The notes: generated by a model from the sequence alone, not told the origin. Positions 1 to 7,232 are shown, counted from the first letter of the stretch. The stretch: DNA of 11,321 nucleotides from Sulfuriferula sp. (GCA_027311185.1 DAICZK010000039.1:1-11321), one strand, 5' to 3'. Numbers and translations are program-made.

Positions 1-122
1 AGTGTGATGAGATCAAATTTTGCATTAATTTCACCTCCGACCAAATGAACATGCATAGGCTCATGATCTTTTTCCCGGAGCTGCAAACGGTATTTGTTGC
101 GAAAGCGTTTCTTGGTGGTCAT
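1..122 (-). CDS. DUF4160-like protein, N-terminal part (runs off left edge)
   Basis: Reading the minus strand from the ATG at 122 gives about 40 codons open to the window edge, beginning MTTKKRFRNKYRLQ and containing DHEPMHVHLVGGE. The DHxPxHVHV-type motif followed by a Gly-rich turn and a beta strand (INAKFDLIT) is typical of the small DUF4160 family. Those proteins are about 80-100 residues, have no established function and are often found beside toxin-antitoxin-like partners. An in-frame TAA at 141-143 limits the start, and no convincing Shine-Dalgarno precedes the ATG. It lies 65 bp downstream of corC on the same strand, where lnt is found in many proteobacteria. The family call rests on the motif alone and the C-terminus is not in the window. 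Confidence 0.55.
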   Translation of the reverse strand, partial: MTTKKRFRNKYRLQLREKDHEPMHVHLVGGEINAKFDLIT

Positions 123-187
123 GCTATCAATATATGGAAATTATTTCAATAGACAAGCCCAAAACAATGGGTCCGAAAGCCCCGGCC

Positions 188-1021
188 TCACACAACAGGA
201 ACCTGCATTTTTTTCTCTACCAGTAGCGTATGCACGCGGCGGCTGTCCGCGCGCAGCACCTCGAATTTCAAACCTTCAAAGGCGATGACCTCGCCGCGCT
301 TGGGCATGTGCCCGAAGCGGTTGACCACCAGCCCGCCTATCGTATCGTAATCGGTATCGATCAGTTCTGTGCCCATGGCTGCGTTGAAGTCTTCGATTTC
401 GGTAGTGGCTTTGACGCGATAACGCCCGCCCCGGTCCTGAATGATATTGTCTTCGGTCTCGTCGAAGTCGTATTCGTCTTCAATATCACCGACGATCTGT
501 TCGAGCACATCTTCTATGGTCACCAAACCGGCGACGCCGCCGTATTCGTCGACGACGATGGCCATATGGTTGCGGCTCGCGCGGAATTCCTTGAGCAGCA
601 CGTTAAGCCGCTTCGACTCGGGAATAAACACCGCCGGACGCAGCATTTCGCGCACATGAAAGCCGGTTTCGGCGTAATAGCGCAACAAATCCTTGGCGAG
701 CAAAATGCCGATCACATCGTCCTTGTTTCGCTCGAATACCGGAAAGCGGGAATGCGCCGTTTCGATCACGACGGGAATGAATTTATCCGGTGCATCGTTG
801 ATATCGATGACATCCATCTGCGCGCGCGGAATCATGATTTCGCGCACCTGAATTTCGGAGACTTGCAGCACGCCTTCTATCATCGCCAAGGCCTCTGCAT
901 CGAGCAGGTTATGCTGAAACGCACCTTGCAAAATGTCCAGCAATTCGTCGCGTGTCTCGGGTTCGTGGGTAAGCAATGCTCCTAATCGTTCAAACCAACT
1001 CGGCTTAGACGGTTCATCCAT
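188..1021 (-). CDS. corC: CorC/YbeX-type CBS-domain protein (magnesium/cobalt efflux associated)
   Basis: The 277-residue product has no membrane segment. It has two CBS domains (about residues 64-123 and 129-186), then a CorC_HlyC/transporter-associated domain (about 198-272). Hallmarks are EIMIPRAQMD at the first CBS, SRFPVFE, and VVDEYGGVAGLVTIEDVLE in the second, with an acidic DEYDFDETED linker. E. coli CorC is 292 residues, so this is full length. CorC is a cytoplasmic CBS protein linked genetically to Mg2+/Co2+ efflux; its biochemical role is not settled. I chose the ATG at 1021 (MDEPSKPSWFERL) rather than the upstream one at 1075, because it overlaps the ybeY stop by only 8 bp (ATGGATGA) and matches family N-termini. 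Translation is probably coupled to ybeY. Confidence 0.93.
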   Translation of the reverse strand: MDEPSKPSWFERLGALLTHEPETRDELLDILQGAFQHNLLDAEALAMIEGVLQVSEIQVREIMIPRAQMDVIDINDAPDKFIPVVIETAHSRFPVFERNKDDVIGILLAKDLLRYYAETGFHVREMLRPAVFIPESKRLNVLLKEFRASRNHMAIVVDEYGGVAGLVTIEDVLEQIVGDIEDEYDFDETEDNIIQDRGGRYRVKATTEIEDFNAAMGTELIDTDYDTIGGLVVNRFGHMPKRGEVIAFEGLKFEVLRADSRRVHTLLVEKKMQVPVV

Positions 1022-1520
1022 GATTCTGCAACTCCGTTTCAAGATACGGATTGGCGAATCCCAATCCGGTAACAATGTGTATTTCTCGCGCTTCCATCAG
1101 CGCCGCATCGGCTTCGTTTTCATGGTCGTAACCCTGCAAGTGCAGAACGCCGTGGACGATGAGGTGCGCGTAATGGGCCTGCGCGGTTTTACCTTGCGCC
1201 ACCGCCTCGCGCGTCACGACCGGCGCGCAGAGCACGAGGTCGCCCTGTATCGCGGGCTCGGTCTCGTACACAAACGATAGCACATTCGTGGCGTAATTTT
1301 TATGACGGTAGTCGCTATTAAGTTTGCGCCCTTCGGTTTCGTTGACGATGCGTACGGTAATGTCGGCATCGCCTTCGAGCGCGGCGCGCACATAGCGGAT
1401 AATCTGGGTACGGCTCGGCGCATCAGGAGCGCGCATGCCACGCTGCACCGAAACGGCGAAATGTGGCGCCGGGGTATGGCGTCGGGGGGGAGAGTCAGCG
1501 GGCTTGGTCACGTTTTTCAT
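1014..1520 (-). CDS. ybeY: YbeY endoribonuclease / rRNA maturation factor
   Basis: The 168-residue product carries the YbeY metal-binding signature HGVLHLQGYDH at residues 123-133, with zinc-ligand histidines H123, H127 and H133. The upstream conserved block LNSDYRHKNYATNVLSF (about 67-83) is also present. YbeY is a single-strand RNase needed for 16S rRNA 3' end maturation and ribosome quality control in the cytoplasm. A longer frame reaches back to 1622. The ATG at 1520 (MKNVTKPADS) is preferred because it overlaps the upstream phoH-like gene by 26 bp rather than 128, although no clear Shine-Dalgarno precedes it. The stop overlaps the corC start. Its neighbours are the phoH-like gene and corC, the conserved ybeZ-ybeY-ybeX order. 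Confidence 0.93.
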   Translation of the reverse strand: MKNVTKPADSPPRRHTPAPHFAVSVQRGMRAPDAPSRTQIIRYVRAALEGDADITVRIVNETEGRKLNSDYRHKNYATNVLSFVYETEPAIQGDLVLCAPVVTREAVAQGKTAQAHYAHLIVHGVLHLQGYDHENEADAALMEAREIHIVTGLGFANPYLETELQNHG

Positions 1521-2433
1521 ACGCGTTAACAATACGCGCAACCAGTGGATGACGCACGACATCTTCGGACAGAAAATGGGTGAAAGCGATGCCCCGTATA
1601 TCCTGCAACACCTCGCTTGCATCCACCAACCCGCTCTTCTGGTGGCGCGCGAGATCGACCTGGGTCACATCGCCGGTGATCACCGCCTTGGAGCCGAAGC
1701 CGATGCGCGTCAAGAACATTTTCATCTGTTCCGGGGTCGTGTTCTGCGCCTCGTCGAGAATGATAAAGGCCTGATTCAGGGTGCGTCCGCGCATGTAAGC
1801 CAGCGGCGCGATTTCTATGATGTTGCGCTCGAACAGCCTAGCCATCTTGTCCGAACCCATCAGGTCGTATAAGGCATCGTACAAAGGGCGCAGATAAGGG
1901 TCTATTTTCTGCGTCAGATCGCCGGGCAGGAATCCCAGCCGCTCCCCAGCCTCTACCGCCGGCCGCGTCAGGATAATGCGTTTGACGGCATCGCGCTCCA
2001 GCGCATCCACCGCGCTGGCGACCGCCAGATAAGTTTTTCCGGTTCCCGCCGGGCCTATGCCGAAAGTAATGTCATGCGCCTGGATCTGGGTCAGGTAAAT
2101 ATTCTGCCGCGGGGTTCGGCTGCGCAAATCGTTACGGCGCGTGCGCAGCGTGACGGGGATTCCTCCGTTTATCTCATGTTCGCTGTGCGCAATCTCCACA
2201 AGCGCCAGCTGCACATCGTCGACGCTGATCGGCGCGCTCGCGCGCCGGTAAAACCGTTCGAGCAAGTCCGTCGCGTTGCGCATGGCTGCGGTGTCGCCGC
2301 TCACGTCAAAATGTTCGCCGCGGCGGGTAATGCTGACGTCCAGGGCGGTTTCGATCTGCTGGATATTTTCTTCCAGTACGCCGCATAAATTGGCGAGGCG
2401 CTGGTTGTCGACGGGAGTAAACGATATTTCCAT
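1495..2433 (-). CDS. ybeZ: PhoH-like ATPase (YbeZ)
   Basis: The product is about 312 residues. It has an N-terminal KH-like region (to about 105), then a PhoH nucleotide-binding domain with Walker A GPAGTGKT (about 127-134) and Walker B FIILDEAQN (about 223-231). The family motifs LTRPAVEAGERLGFLPGD and AVITGDVTQVDL are also present. YbeZ is a cytoplasmic P-loop ATPase, thought to act with YbeY in RNA metabolism; the family link to phosphate starvation comes from E. coli phoH. The ATG at 2433 overlaps the miaB stop by one base (TGATG), a classic coupled arrangement. A TTG one codon upstream (2436) is possible but less likely. E. coli YbeZ is somewhat longer, at about 346 residues. Confidence 0.92.
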   Translation of the reverse strand: MEISFTPVDNQRLANLCGVLEENIQQIETALDVSITRRGEHFDVSGDTAAMRNATDLLERFYRRASAPISVDDVQLALVEIAHSEHEINGGIPVTLRTRRNDLRSRTPRQNIYLTQIQAHDITFGIGPAGTGKTYLAVASAVDALERDAVKRIILTRPAVEAGERLGFLPGDLTQKIDPYLRPLYDALYDLMGSDKMARLFERNIIEIAPLAYMRGRTLNQAFIILDEAQNTTPEQMKMFLTRIGFGSKAVITGDVTQVDLARHQKSGLVDASEVLQDIRGIAFTHFLSEDVVRHPLVARIVNAYEKRDQAR

Positions 2434-3755
2434 CAAGACACCATCTCGCCGCGCAACAAATGAGTGCGCGCGTAAGTGACTTTCACGTTAACGAACTGGC
2501 CAATCAGCTGCGGATGCCCGGCGAAATTGACGACGCGGTTATTGCTGGTACGCCCGATCAGTTCGCTGGCATCCCGCCGCGCCTGCGCCTCGACCAAGAT
2601 ACGCTGTACTGTGCCGAGCATCAGCTGGCTGATGCGGTGGACGTTGTTTTCTATCGCCTGCTGCACGCGCAGCAAACGGCTGTGCTTGACCTCTTGCGTC
2701 ACATCGTCGTCGAGATCGGCGGCAAAGGTGCCGGGGCGCTTGCTGTAGACAAAGCTGTAGGAAATATCGAAACCCACGTCCGCGATCAATTGCAGGGTAG
2801 CCTCGAAATCCGCTTCCGTTTCGCCCGGAAAACCGATGATGAAATCCGACGAAATACTGATATCGGGGCGCATTTCGCGCACGCGGCGAATAATGGATTT
2901 GTACTCCAGCGCCGTATAGCCGCGCTTCATCGCTGCGAGAATGCGATCCGAACCGGACTGCACCGGCAGGTGCAGATGCGCCGCAAGTTTGGGCAGGCTC
3001 GCATAAGTGGCGGTCAAACGCGCGGTAAATTCGCGCGGATGGCTGGTGGTGTAGCGGATGCGCTCGATTCCCGGCAATTCGTGCACATGGTCGAGCAGCA
3101 GGGCGAAGTCGGCGATTTCGCCGTCGGCCATTTCGCCACGATAAGCGTTGACGTTCTGCCCGAGCAGATTCACTTCCTTGATGCCCTGCGCGGTGAGCCC
3201 GGCGATTTCGGCCAGCACGTCATTGAAAGGACGCGATACTTCTTCGCCGCGCGTGTATGGCACAACGCAGAACGAACAATATTTGCTGCAGCCTTCCATG
3301 ATCGATACGAATGCCGAAGCGCCGTCTACCTTGGCGGCGGGCAGGTGATCGAACTTTTCGATTTCGGGAAAAGAAATATCCAGCTGCGGCCTGCCGCTCG
3401 CTCTGCGCTTGGCAATCATCGCCGGCAGGCGATGAAGTGTTTGCGGGCCGAACACCACATCGACGTAGGGCGCGCGCGAGATAATGGTCGCACCTTCCTG
3501 ACTGGCGACACAACCGCCCACGCCGATAATCAGGTCGGGGTTGGCGATTTTGAGCGCGCGCGCCCGCCCCAGGTCAGAAAACACCTTCTCCTGCGCTTTT
3601 TCGCGTACCGAACACGTATTGAACAGGATCACATCGGCCTGCGCCGGGTCGTCGGTCGACACCAGACCGTCCGATTCGCGCAACACATCAGCCATTTTCG
3701 CCGAATCGTACTCGTTCATCTGGCAGCCGAACGTCTTGATAAATACTTTTTTCAC
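2433..3755 (-). CDS. miaB: MiaB, tRNA-2-methylthio-N6-dimethylallyladenosine synthase
   Basis: This 440-residue radical-SAM methylthiotransferase adds the 2-methylthio group to i6A37 of tRNAs reading UNN codons. The N-terminal domain ([18 protein letters not shown]) carries the auxiliary-cluster cysteines C11, C48 and C82. The radical-SAM cluster is CSKYCSFC, with C156, C160 and C163, followed by VVPYTRGEE. The body includes [24 protein letters not shown] and [14 protein letters not shown], and a TRAM domain ends the protein (about 373-438). All six expected cysteines are present. The start codon is GTG at 3753-3755, with AGG-type Shine-Dalgarno sequences just upstream. The gene follows yggX by 39 bp, so Fe-S maintenance and an Fe-S enzyme are adjacent. 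Confidence 0.97.
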   Translation of the reverse strand: MKKVFIKTFGCQMNEYDSAKMADVLRESDGLVSTDDPAQADVILFNTCSVREKAQEKVFSDLGRARALKIANPDLIIGVGGCVASQEGATIISRAPYVDVVFGPQTLHRLPAMIAKRRASGRPQLDISFPEIEKFDHLPAAKVDGASAFVSIMEGCSKYCSFCVVPYTRGEEVSRPFNDVLAEIAGLTAQGIKEVNLLGQNVNAYRGEMADGEIADFALLLDHVHELPGIERIRYTTSHPREFTARLTATYASLPKLAAHLHLPVQSGSDRILAAMKRGYTALEYKSIIRRVREMRPDISISSDFIIGFPGETEADFEATLQLIADVGFDISYSFVYSKRPGTFAADLDDDVTQEVKHSRLLRVQQAIENNVHRISQLMLGTVQRILVEAQARRDASELIGRTSNNRVVNFAGHPQLIGQFVNVKVTYARTHLLRGEMVS

Positions 3756-3794
3756 TGCCTCGTTCGCCTGAGGTTGATTTTCCGCATGGTTGGC

Positions 3795-4067
3795 CTAGTG
3801 CGACGGCGGCACGTAGCCTTCGATTTTGTCTGAGCCATCCCCGAAAAAGTATTTTTCCACCTGCTCCATCAGATATTTGCGCGCTTTGATATCGGCCAGA
3901 TTCAAACGGTTTTCATTCACCAGCATGGTCTGCTGACGCAACCACCCGGCCCACGCTTCCTTTGATACATTGGCAAAAATGCGCTGTCCCATTTCCCCCG
4001 GCAACGGTGGAAAATCCATCCCTTCCGCTTCGCGTCCCAATTTGATGCAGTTAACCATTCTGGCCAT
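3795..4067 (-). CDS. yggX: YggX-type probable Fe(2+)-trafficking protein
   Basis: The 90-residue protein begins [20 protein letters not shown]. The family block with conserved Cys7, EAEGxDFxxxPGExGxRI, SKEAWAxW and [10 protein letters not shown], and the closing IEGYVPP, match YggX along the whole length. YggX is a small cytoplasmic protein linked to protection of Fe-S clusters against oxidative damage and to the labile iron pool. The ATG at 4067 is preferred over the TTG at 4073: GGAG at 4075-4078 lies six bases before this ATG. The gene sits 36 bp after purM and 39 bp before miaB on the same strand, so it is probably in the same transcript. Confidence 0.95.
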   Translation of the reverse strand: MARMVNCIKLGREAEGMDFPPLPGEMGQRIFANVSKEAWAGWLRQQTMLVNENRLNLADIKARKYLMEQVEKYFFGDGSDKIEGYVPPSH

Positions 4068-4080
4068 TTTCAACTCCGCC

Positions 4081-4104
4081 CTTGATAAAATTACTTGATA
4101 AAAT
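4081..4104 (+). repeat. Two-copy 11-bp direct repeat in purM-yggX spacer
   Basis: CTTGATAAAAT occurs exactly twice, at 4081-4091 and 4094-4104, with a period of 13 bp. The second copy reaches into the purM stop codon. On the minus strand the same segment gives a small TTGAT-TTT-ATCAA dyad. It may be a simple local duplication, and no function can be assigned. Confidence 0.5.
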
Positions 4105-5150
4105 CAAACGTGAATGACAGTTTGCGCTTCGTTGTCGCCGCGCTTGTCGATCTTGCCAATACGATACACCATTTCGCCGGTATCCGTCAGTTGCCGTACC
4201 GCAGCCTCGGCATGCTCGGCCGCGACGATCACGACCATGCCTATGCCGCAGTTAAAAGTACGATGCATTTCCGCGTCGGTTACACCGCCCTGCTCTTGCA
4301 GCCAGCCGAATAACGGCGGCATGGCCCAGCTCCCGGCCTCGATAGTCGCGCTCAGATGCTCAGGCAGTATACGCGGCACGTTACCCGTCAGGCCGCCGCC
4401 GGTGATATGCGCCATGCCCCGTACGGGCATCGCCGCCATCAAGGCCAGCAGCGATTTGACATAAATCCGCGTCGGCGCCATCAAGACATCGGCCAGAATG
4501 CGTCCGTCGAAATCAGCCTGCAAATCGACCTCGCCCAGCGCGATGATTTTGCGAATTAGCGAGTAGCCGTTCGAATGCGCTCCACTCGACGCCAAACCCA
4601 GCACGATGTCGCCGCGCGCGATACTGCGACCGTCGATAATGGCGGCACGTTCCACCACGCCGACCGCAAATCCGGCCAGGTCATACTCGCCGGCTGGGTA
4701 CATGCCCGGCATTTCGGCCGTCTCGCCGCCTATGAGCGCGCATCCGGCCTGCTCGCAACCCTGTGCGATGCCTTTGATCACCTGTTCGGCGACCGCCACA
4801 TCGAGCTTGCCGCAGGCAAAATAATCCAGAAAAAACAATGGCTCAGCGCCCTGAACCAGGATATCGTTGACGCTCATTCCCACCAGGTCGATGCCGACGG
4901 TATCGTGCCTGTCGAGCATGAACGCAAGTTTCAGCTTGGTGCCCACGCCATCGGTGCCCGACACCAGCACCGGATCCTTGTAGCGTTGCGGCAAACCCAT
5001 CAATGCGCCGAAGCCGCCGATGCCGCCCAGCACCTCGGGCCGCATCGTGCGTTTTGCCCAGGGTTTGATGCGTTCCACCAGGGTATCGCCGGCGTCAATA
5101 TCGACACCGGCATCTCGATAAGACAAGGAAGGTTTAATCAGCTCGGCCAC
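4104..5150 (-). CDS. purM: PurM, phosphoribosylformylglycinamidine cyclo-ligase (AIR synthetase)
   Basis: PurM catalyses the ATP-dependent closure of FGAM to 5-aminoimidazole ribonucleotide, the fifth step of purine synthesis. The 348-residue protein is the normal length and carries the family motifs [14 protein letters not shown] (9-22), [12 protein letters not shown] (65-76), [17 protein letters not shown] (88-104), [11 protein letters not shown] (141-151) and [13 protein letters not shown] (248-260). The start is GTG at 5148-5150. There is no in-frame ATG nearby and the N-terminus matches the family, but the Shine-Dalgarno is weak. It faces away from purC across a 168-bp divergent spacer and leads the minus-strand run into yggX and miaB. 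The purC neighbour is consistent with shared control of purine genes, though no PurR-type box is visible. Confidence 0.97.
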   Translation of the reverse strand: MAELIKPSLSYRDAGVDIDAGDTLVERIKPWAKRTMRPEVLGGIGGFGALMGLPQRYKDPVLVSGTDGVGTKLKLAFMLDRHDTVGIDLVGMSVNDILVQGAEPLFFLDYFACGKLDVAVAEQVIKGIAQGCEQAGCALIGGETAEMPGMYPAGEYDLAGFAVGVVERAAIIDGRSIARGDIVLGLASSGAHSNGYSLIRKIIALGEVDLQADFDGRILADVLMAPTRIYVKSLLALMAAMPVRGMAHITGGGLTGNVPRILPEHLSATIEAGSWAMPPLFGWLQEQGGVTDAEMHRTFNCGIGMVVIVAAEHAEAAVRQLTDTGEMVYRIGKIDKRGDNEAQTVIHV

Positions 5151-5167
5151 GGTAAACTCGTTTCATT

Positions 5168-5180
5168 GAAGATAATCTTC
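5168..5180. promoter_or_regulatory. Perfect dyad at the predicted purM transcription start
   Basis: GAAGAT-A-ATCTTC is a perfect 6-1-6 inverted repeat located 18 bp upstream of the purM start codon. It overlaps the position where the candidate promoter would begin transcription, which is a plausible operator position. It does not resemble the E. coli PurR box. Function is inferred from position only. Confidence 0.25.
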
Positions 5181-5183
5181 GCT

Positions 5184-5214
5184 ATTTTACCGCAAATACC
5201 AGCCCCCTGACCAA
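5184..5214 (-). promoter_or_regulatory. Candidate sigma-70 promoter for purM
   Basis: On the minus strand a -10-like TAAAAT lies at 5189-5184. A -35-like TTGGTC (5214-5209, 19-bp spacer) or TGGTCA (18-bp spacer) precedes it. This would place the start of transcription near 5177, about 27 bases before the purM GTG. The match is modest. Confidence 0.3.
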
Positions 5215-5217
5215 ATC

Positions 5218-5231
5218 CGCCGAGGTCGGCG
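5218..5231. promoter_or_regulatory. Dyad in the purM-purC divergent spacer
   Basis: CGCCGA-GG-TCGGCG is a perfect 6-2-6 inverted repeat between the two candidate promoters of the divergent purine genes. The two-base centre makes a protein-binding site more likely than an RNA hairpin. No known regulator is recognised. Confidence 0.25.
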
Positions 5232-5284
5232 AGGATTATCATACACACCCTATCGGCGTTAATGCCTGCGAACGCGTCCAAAGG

Positions 5285-5290
5285 TATAAT
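5285..5290 (+). promoter_or_regulatory. Consensus -10 box upstream of purC
   Basis: A perfect TATAAT lies 28 bp before the purC ATG at 5319, which would put the transcription start near 5297. No good -35 hexamer is found at 16-18 bp spacing (TTAATG at 5259-5264 is 20 bp away), so the promoter may be weak or depend on an activator. The box also lies inside the longer purC frame that starts at 5262, which argues against that longer start. Confidence 0.5.
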
Positions 5291-5318
5291 AAGGCTTTTC
5301 AGAAAAAGAATATTTGCT

Positions 5319-6200
5319 ATGGCCCCGGCGCTCCTACAGTCTCACATTCCTTCCCTGCAACTGCTGTCGCGCGGCAAAGTAAGGGACTTATACGCGGTCG
5401 ATGAACACCGTCTGTTGATAGTCGCGACCGACCGCCTGTCGGCATTCGACGTCATTCTGCCCACCCCGATCCCGGGCAAAGGCACGGTCCTGACCACCAT
5501 TTCACAGTTCTGGTTCGACCGGCTAAGCCACGTCATTCCTAACCACCTGACCGGCGACACCCCGGAATCCGTCGTGCAGGCCAGCGAATACGATCAGATC
5601 AGCGGCCGCGCCATTGTCGTGCGGCGACTCAAACCATTGCCGGTAGAGGCCGTCGTGCGCGGCTATCTGGCCGGATCGGGCTGGAAGGAATATCAGAACG
5701 ACGGCCGCATTTGCGGCATTTCCCTGGCGCCTGGCCTGACTCAGGCTGCGTCGCTGCCGCAACCTCTGTTCACCCCTTCGACCAAGGCCGAGATCGGCGC
5801 GCACGACGAAAACATCAGCTACGCCCAGACACAGCAACTGCTAGGCGCCGATCTGGCCACTCAGGTACGCGATGTCAGTATCGCGCTCTATACCCAGGCC
5901 GCGGCGTATGCGCGCACCCGCGGCATCCTCATTGCCGACACCAAATTCGAGTTCGGCCTGGACGAGCACGGCCAACTGTACTGGATAGACGAAGCCTTGA
6001 CGCCGGACTCATCGCGCTTCTGGCCCGCCGCCGAATATCGCACCGGCAGCAATCCGCCGAGCTTCGACAAACAGTTCGTGCGCGACTGGCTCGAAGCCTC
6101 GGGCTGGAACAAACAGCCGCCGGCCCCGCCATTGCCGGAGGATATAGCCGTCAAAACGGGACAGAAGTACCGCGAGGCGGTTGAGCGGTTGATCGGTTAG
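5319..6200 (+). CDS. purC: PurC, phosphoribosylaminoimidazole-succinocarboxamide synthase (SAICAR synthetase)
   Basis: PurC joins aspartate to CAIR using ATP, the step producing SAICAR in purine synthesis. The 293-residue product is of the longer form (about 290-300 residues) rather than the roughly 237-residue E. coli form. Motifs in order are [85 protein letters not shown] and [12 protein letters not shown] start at the ATG at 5319 ([14 protein letters not shown]) because the upstream ATG at 5262 would place a consensus -10 box inside the coding region and add residues the family lacks. It diverges from purM, the other purine gene here. Confidence 0.97.
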   Translation: MAPALLQSHIPSLQLLSRGKVRDLYAVDEHRLLIVATDRLSAFDVILPTPIPGKGTVLTTISQFWFDRLSHVIPNHLTGDTPESVVQASEYDQISGRAIVVRRLKPLPVEAVVRGYLAGSGWKEYQNDGRICGISLAPGLTQAASLPQPLFTPSTKAEIGAHDENISYAQTQQLLGADLATQVRDVSIALYTQAAAYARTRGILIADTKFEFGLDEHGQLYWIDEALTPDSSRFWPAAEYRTGSNPPSFDKQFVRDWLEASGWNKQPPAPPLPEDIAVKTGQKYREAVERLIG

Positions 6201-6202
6201 AA

Positions 6203-6219
6203 CGCTAATCCGGTTAGCG
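6203..6219 (+). terminator. Possible hairpin terminator after purC
   Basis: CGCTAA-TCCGG-TTAGCG forms a 6-bp stem with a 5-base loop that begins three bases after the purC stop. The following GCTCATTTCGTT is only moderately T-rich, so termination strength is doubtful. Confidence 0.4.
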
Positions 6220-6280
6220 GCTCATTTCGTTCGCCGCGCCGCCTTGATCTGAACTCTCGGATTGTAGTTCCAGTAGGAAG

Positions 6281-6342
6281 GAGGGTCAGGGGGTCAGTTC
6301 TTACATTGCTACAAAATGCTTGAATGTGAGAACTGCCCCCCC
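6281..6342 (+). repeat. REP-like 62-bp palindromic repeat, copy A
   Basis: The first 43 bases (6281-6323) are identical to the reverse complement of 7252-7294, and the full 62 bases match 7233-7294 at 59 positions. The unit is itself palindromic. The arm GGGGGTCAGTTCTTACATT (6289-6307) pairs with 6323-6341 (17 of 19 strict pairs plus a G-T) around a 15-base loop. It lies 80 bp after the purC stop, so purC read-through RNA would carry the hairpin. The intergenic position and GGGTCAGTTCT-type arms resemble REP elements moved by RAYT (IS200-like) transposases. No transposase is in the window. Confidence 0.85.
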
Positions 6343-6383
6343 ATACTCCCGGGTCGCTGTGTCGCACGTGCCCTGCCCTAGCC

Positions 6384-6410
6384 AAAACTAAAGGCTGCCG
6401 AAGCAGCCTT
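6384..6410 (-). terminator. Rho-independent terminator of the PEP-CTERM gene
   Basis: On the minus strand AAGGCTGC-TTCG-GCAGCCTT forms a perfect 8-bp stem (6410-6391) capped by a C(UUCG)G tetraloop. It is followed by TAGTTTT, giving a short T run. It lies 21 bp downstream of the PEP-CTERM gene stop and is the best terminator in the window. Confidence 0.82.
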
Positions 6411-6431
6411 ATATTGCAAAACAAGAAGCGG

Positions 6432-7025
6432 TCAGACGTTTTTGCGGCGGAAGCGCAATAGGCCAAGACCTGCGATGCCCATCAATGCCAAACTACCCGG
6501 TTCAGGAACGCTTGTCGTTGCCACCCCGAAGTCGGTGCCAACCTGTATATCAGAAGAGCTACCGACCCCCATAGGGCCATAGTTGGTCAATCCAGTATTT
6601 CCGACGGCAGTAAATGTAATGTTATATGTATCACCAGCATTCGTACTGATGAATTGGCTTAGAACATCGGGGATGCCTCCAGTTGCTCCAAAAGCTATTC
6701 CGTTAGTTATGTAATAATAATCTGATCCGGTTGATGCGGGTGTTATAACCCAAGGGCTAACTGATACGACGGACGGACTACTAAACAAATTTATAGAACC
6801 GGTCGTGGTGTCAACAACACTGAGATTAGTTACATCAATAAAACCTGGGCCTGTAGCACCTGCGAAAAACACATTGGTGCTTGCCTGGGTTGCTGCAAAA
6901 TCAATGGAATAATTGGCGGAAGTTTGTAAGTCACCATTTAAGTCGAGCAGAATGCTGGCATGGGCAACTGGGGTACCGGTAAGAGCCATTAACAGACTAA
7001 CTAATTTCCAATTCATTTTATTCAT
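6432..7025 (-). CDS. PEP-CTERM sorting domain protein, secreted
   Basis: The 197-residue protein has a signal peptide (MNKMNWKLVSLLMALTGTPVAHA, likely cut after A23). Its tail is a textbook PEP-CTERM: VPEP at 173-176, the hydrophobic LALMGIAGLGLL helix, then basic RFRRKNV. Such tails are processed by an exosortase (EpsH/XrtA type), and the proteins go to the surface or matrix of exopolysaccharide-producing bacteria. The core (24-172) is rich in Thr, Ser, Asn and Gly. It has no Lys, Arg, His or Cys, but ten Asp, so it should be very acidic. I do not recognise its fold. A strong Shine-Dalgarno (GAGGGAG) precedes the ATG by seven bases. The DNA is visibly more AT-rich than the flanking genes, and the gene stands alone between two inverted repeats. 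Confidence 0.93.
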   Translation of the reverse strand: MNKMNWKLVSLLMALTGTPVAHASILLDLNGDLQTSANYSIDFAATQASTNVFFAGATGPGFIDVTNLSVVDTTTGSINLFSSPSVVSVSPWVITPASTGSDYYYITNGIAFGATGGIPDVLSQFISTNAGDTYNITFTAVGNTGLTNYGPMGVGSSSDIQVGTDFGVATTSVPEPGSLALMGIAGLGLLRFRRKNV

Positions 7026-7076
7026 TATCTTTCTCCCTCACTAAAAATTGCAATGTATTACACCCAATAATAGCCA

Positions 7077-7092
7077 AGCAGAAAATATGCCA
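7077..7092 (-). promoter_or_regulatory. Candidate sigma-54 (-24/-12) promoter of the PEP-CTERM gene
   Basis: The minus strand reads TGGCATATTTTCTGCT. It has the invariant GG and GC ten bases apart and agrees with the TGGCACG-N4-TTGC consensus at 8 of the 11 defined positions. Transcription would start near 7066, giving a leader of about 40 bases with the good Shine-Dalgarno. PEP-CTERM genes controlled by RpoN and the PrsK/PrsR two-component system are known in related bacteria. An overlapping AT-rich stretch also has a TATAAT (minus strand, 7109-7104), so a sigma-70 promoter is not excluded. Confidence 0.5.
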
Positions 7093-7155
7093 TAAGATAT
7101 TAAATTATAATATTCAGATGCTTATTATTTTATTGCTTGACCGAAAATCAGTAAA

Positions 7156-7172
7156 TGTAAAAATTCCCGACA
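7156..7172. promoter_or_regulatory. Possible upstream activator site
   Basis: TGTAAAAATTCCCGACA is an imperfect dyad with TGT/ACA ends, about 65-80 bp upstream of the candidate -24 box. That is where enhancer-binding proteins usually bind for sigma-54 promoters. Support is positional only. Confidence 0.22.
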
Positions 7173-7232
7173 TTCAATTCTAATTTTTTCCCGCATCAAG
7201 GAGTGCCATTCGGGTCAGATCCCGCAGGTACC

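Noticed and set aside
230..985. A 251-codon open frame on the plus strand
   Set aside because: It is antisense to corC, whose CBS and CorC_HlyC motifs are clear, and it has no recognisable domain.
2460..3833. A 457-codon open frame on the plus strand
   Set aside because: It lies antisense to miaB and the end of yggX in GC-rich DNA. Its composition is rich in His, Arg and Ala as expected of a shadow, and miaB is certain from its motifs.
5203..5212. CCCCCTGACC, matching ten bases of the REP-like repeat
   Set aside because: Too short, and without the rest of the palindrome, to count as a third copy.
5262..5318. A longer purC start at 5262
   Set aside because: It would put the consensus TATAAT inside the coding region and add 19 residues not typical of PurC.
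6197..6466. An 89-codon minus-strand open frame
   Set aside because: It crosses the PEP-CTERM terminator and repeat copy A and resembles no family, so it is a chance frame.
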